Source of the DNA: Actinomycetota bacterium
GTDB taxonomy: Bacteria > Actinomycetota > Actinomycetes > S36-B12
Length of the DNA: 7,212 nt
Direction of reading: 5' to 3'
NCBI GenBank assembly: GCA_009726075.1
Contig: WLND01000076.1
Coordinates: forward strand, 1 to 7,212
The notes below the pieces were generated by a model. It searched no databases, was not told where the DNA came from, and was given only the letters and a program-made list of their open reading frames with translations. Below, in pieces: positions 6,971-7,212 of this stretch; the first letter of the stretch is position 1; each line of letters opens with the position of its first letter. The position numbers were made by a program, and so were the translations under genes.

Positions 6971-7023
6971 CGATCCTCCAGTATGTAAGTGAGTGCTCAC
7001 TCACATACTGGCGGATCGATGGA
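6966..7023. repeat. 58-bp near-perfect inverted repeat around the operator
   Basis: The symmetry of the operator continues outward through the start codon of the ATPase gene. Of 29 opposed base pairs, 26 are complementary; the exceptions are the central T/G, A6987/C7002 and T6977/C7012. The outer arms are TCCATCGATCC (6966-6976) and GGATCGATGGA (7013-7023). A third copy, TCCATCGATC, lies at 7035-7044 and could pair with the second arm instead (10-bp stem, 11-nt loop). Confidence 0.85.
6979..7010. promoter_or_regulatory. Probable TetR operator, 32-bp imperfect palindrome
   Basis: Fourteen of sixteen base pairs are symmetric about 6994/6995. The inner part reads AAGTGAGTGCTCACTCACA (6987-7005), a TetR-type operator pattern. 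The only breaks are the central T/G and A6987/C7002. It overlaps the Shine-Dalgarno site of the ATPase gene at its left end and a likely -10 region at its right end, where a bound repressor would block RNA polymerase. The repressor encoded by the third gene of the operon is the natural candidate to bind it. Binding is inferred, not shown. Confidence 0.75.
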
Positions 7024-7033
7024 GTGTCGTCAA
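7005..7033 (-). promoter_or_regulatory. Candidate promoter of the ABC-TetR operon
   Basis: On the reverse strand TTGACG (7028-7033) matches five of six -35 consensus bases. Seventeen bp further is CAGTAT (7005-7010), a weak -10 box lying inside the palindrome. TATGTG (7002-7007) is an alternative -10 but at 20-bp spacing. Transcription would start around 6998, giving a leader of roughly 28 nt that includes the GGAGG site. The -35 box is convincing; the -10 is not. Confidence 0.4.
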
Positions 7034-7053
7034 GTCCATCGATCAGTACAGGG

Positions 7054-7212
7054 TTAGCCGTGGTCAATGCGGAGAGCTTTGATCTTGAGACGTACCTTGG
7101 CTCGGACGTGCCCACGAGCCTTTCGCCTTCCTGCTGGCTCGCCCAGTAGGGAGACGAGCGATCGCTCGACCATCCTCTGCTCCAGCAGCGCGACCCCAAC
7201 GTCGTCATGGAC
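7054..7212 (-). CDS. Possible C-terminal end of an unidentified leftward gene
   Basis: From the right edge the reverse strand is open for 52 codons and ends at the TAA at 7054-7056. The text runs from VHDDVGVALLEQRMVERSLV to a basic tail ending RLKIKALRIDHG. The first 20 codons favour G or C in the third position (17 of 20), but the bias fades towards the end. I recognise no family. The other reverse-strand frame that is open here, and a forward frame, read less like protein. It may be chance; if real, it ends 84 bp before the ATPase start and might be cotranscribed with that operon. Confidence 0.25.
   Translation of the reverse strand, partial: VHDDVGVALLEQRMVERSLVSLLGEPAGRRKARGHVRAKVRLKIKALRIDHG

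Noticed and set aside
5187..6992. A 601-codon open frame on the top strand opposite the ABC operon
   Set aside because: It is antisense to three well-supported genes. Its translation is Arg/Asp/Gly/His-rich low-complexity text with no recognisable domain, the usual shadow of high-GC coding DNA.
1..7212. Search for CRISPR arrays, tRNA or rRNA genes, insertion sequences and attachment sites
   Set aside because: I saw no regularly spaced repeats, no cloverleaf-type sequence, no transposase-like frame and no terminal inverted repeats with target duplications.

Overview
The window looks like ordinary chromosome from a high-GC actinobacterium. The base composition is strongly GC-biased with G/C at third codon positions. 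Several genes have purine-rich Shine-Dalgarno sites, one promoter looks leaderless, and the gene families (class I-type cytochrome P450, four-helix membrane protein, Ig/InlB-repeat lipoprotein, TetR-controlled ABC exporter) are typical of that group. I cannot name a genus from the sequence.

Left part, 1-2033. A cytochrome P450 gene runs leftward off the edge, with only about the first 154 residues present. It is divergent, across 164 bp, from a rightward gene for a 279-residue protein with four predicted membrane helices (629-1468). Immediately after that gene, in the same frame, lies a broken remnant of a secreted protein (about 1469-2033). It has an Ig-like piece and an OmpA-like C-terminal piece, in two frames joined at a run of seven C, and it lacks an N-terminus and signal peptide.

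Middle, 2034-4596. A convergent gap of 191 bp is followed by a leftward lipoprotein gene (2225-4279). The product has a lipobox, two Ig-like repeats with cysteine pairs, four more or less degenerate InlB/Listeria-Bacteroides-type repeats and a fibronectin-III-like tail. A 317-bp gene-free stretch separates it from the next operon.

Right part, 4597-7053. A leftward three-gene operon encodes an ABC ATPase (6020-6970), an ABC-2-type permease (5232-6020) and a TetR repressor (4597-5217). The genes overlap or nearly touch. The ATPase gene is preceded by a strong imperfect palindrome: a 32-bp core within a 58-bp inverted repeat. This palindrome covers the probable -10 region, the Shine-Dalgarno site and the start codon. 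The likely circuit is that the TetR protein represses its own exporter operon from this operator until an inducer, possibly the exported compound, is bound. At the far right, 7054-7212 holds an uncharacterised open frame that may be the tail of another leftward gene.

I do not see a clearly new system. The most notable points are the large palindrome and its third repeated arm in front of the ABC operon, the frameshifted and N-terminally missing Ig/OmpA-like remnant, and the mosaic lipoprotein.
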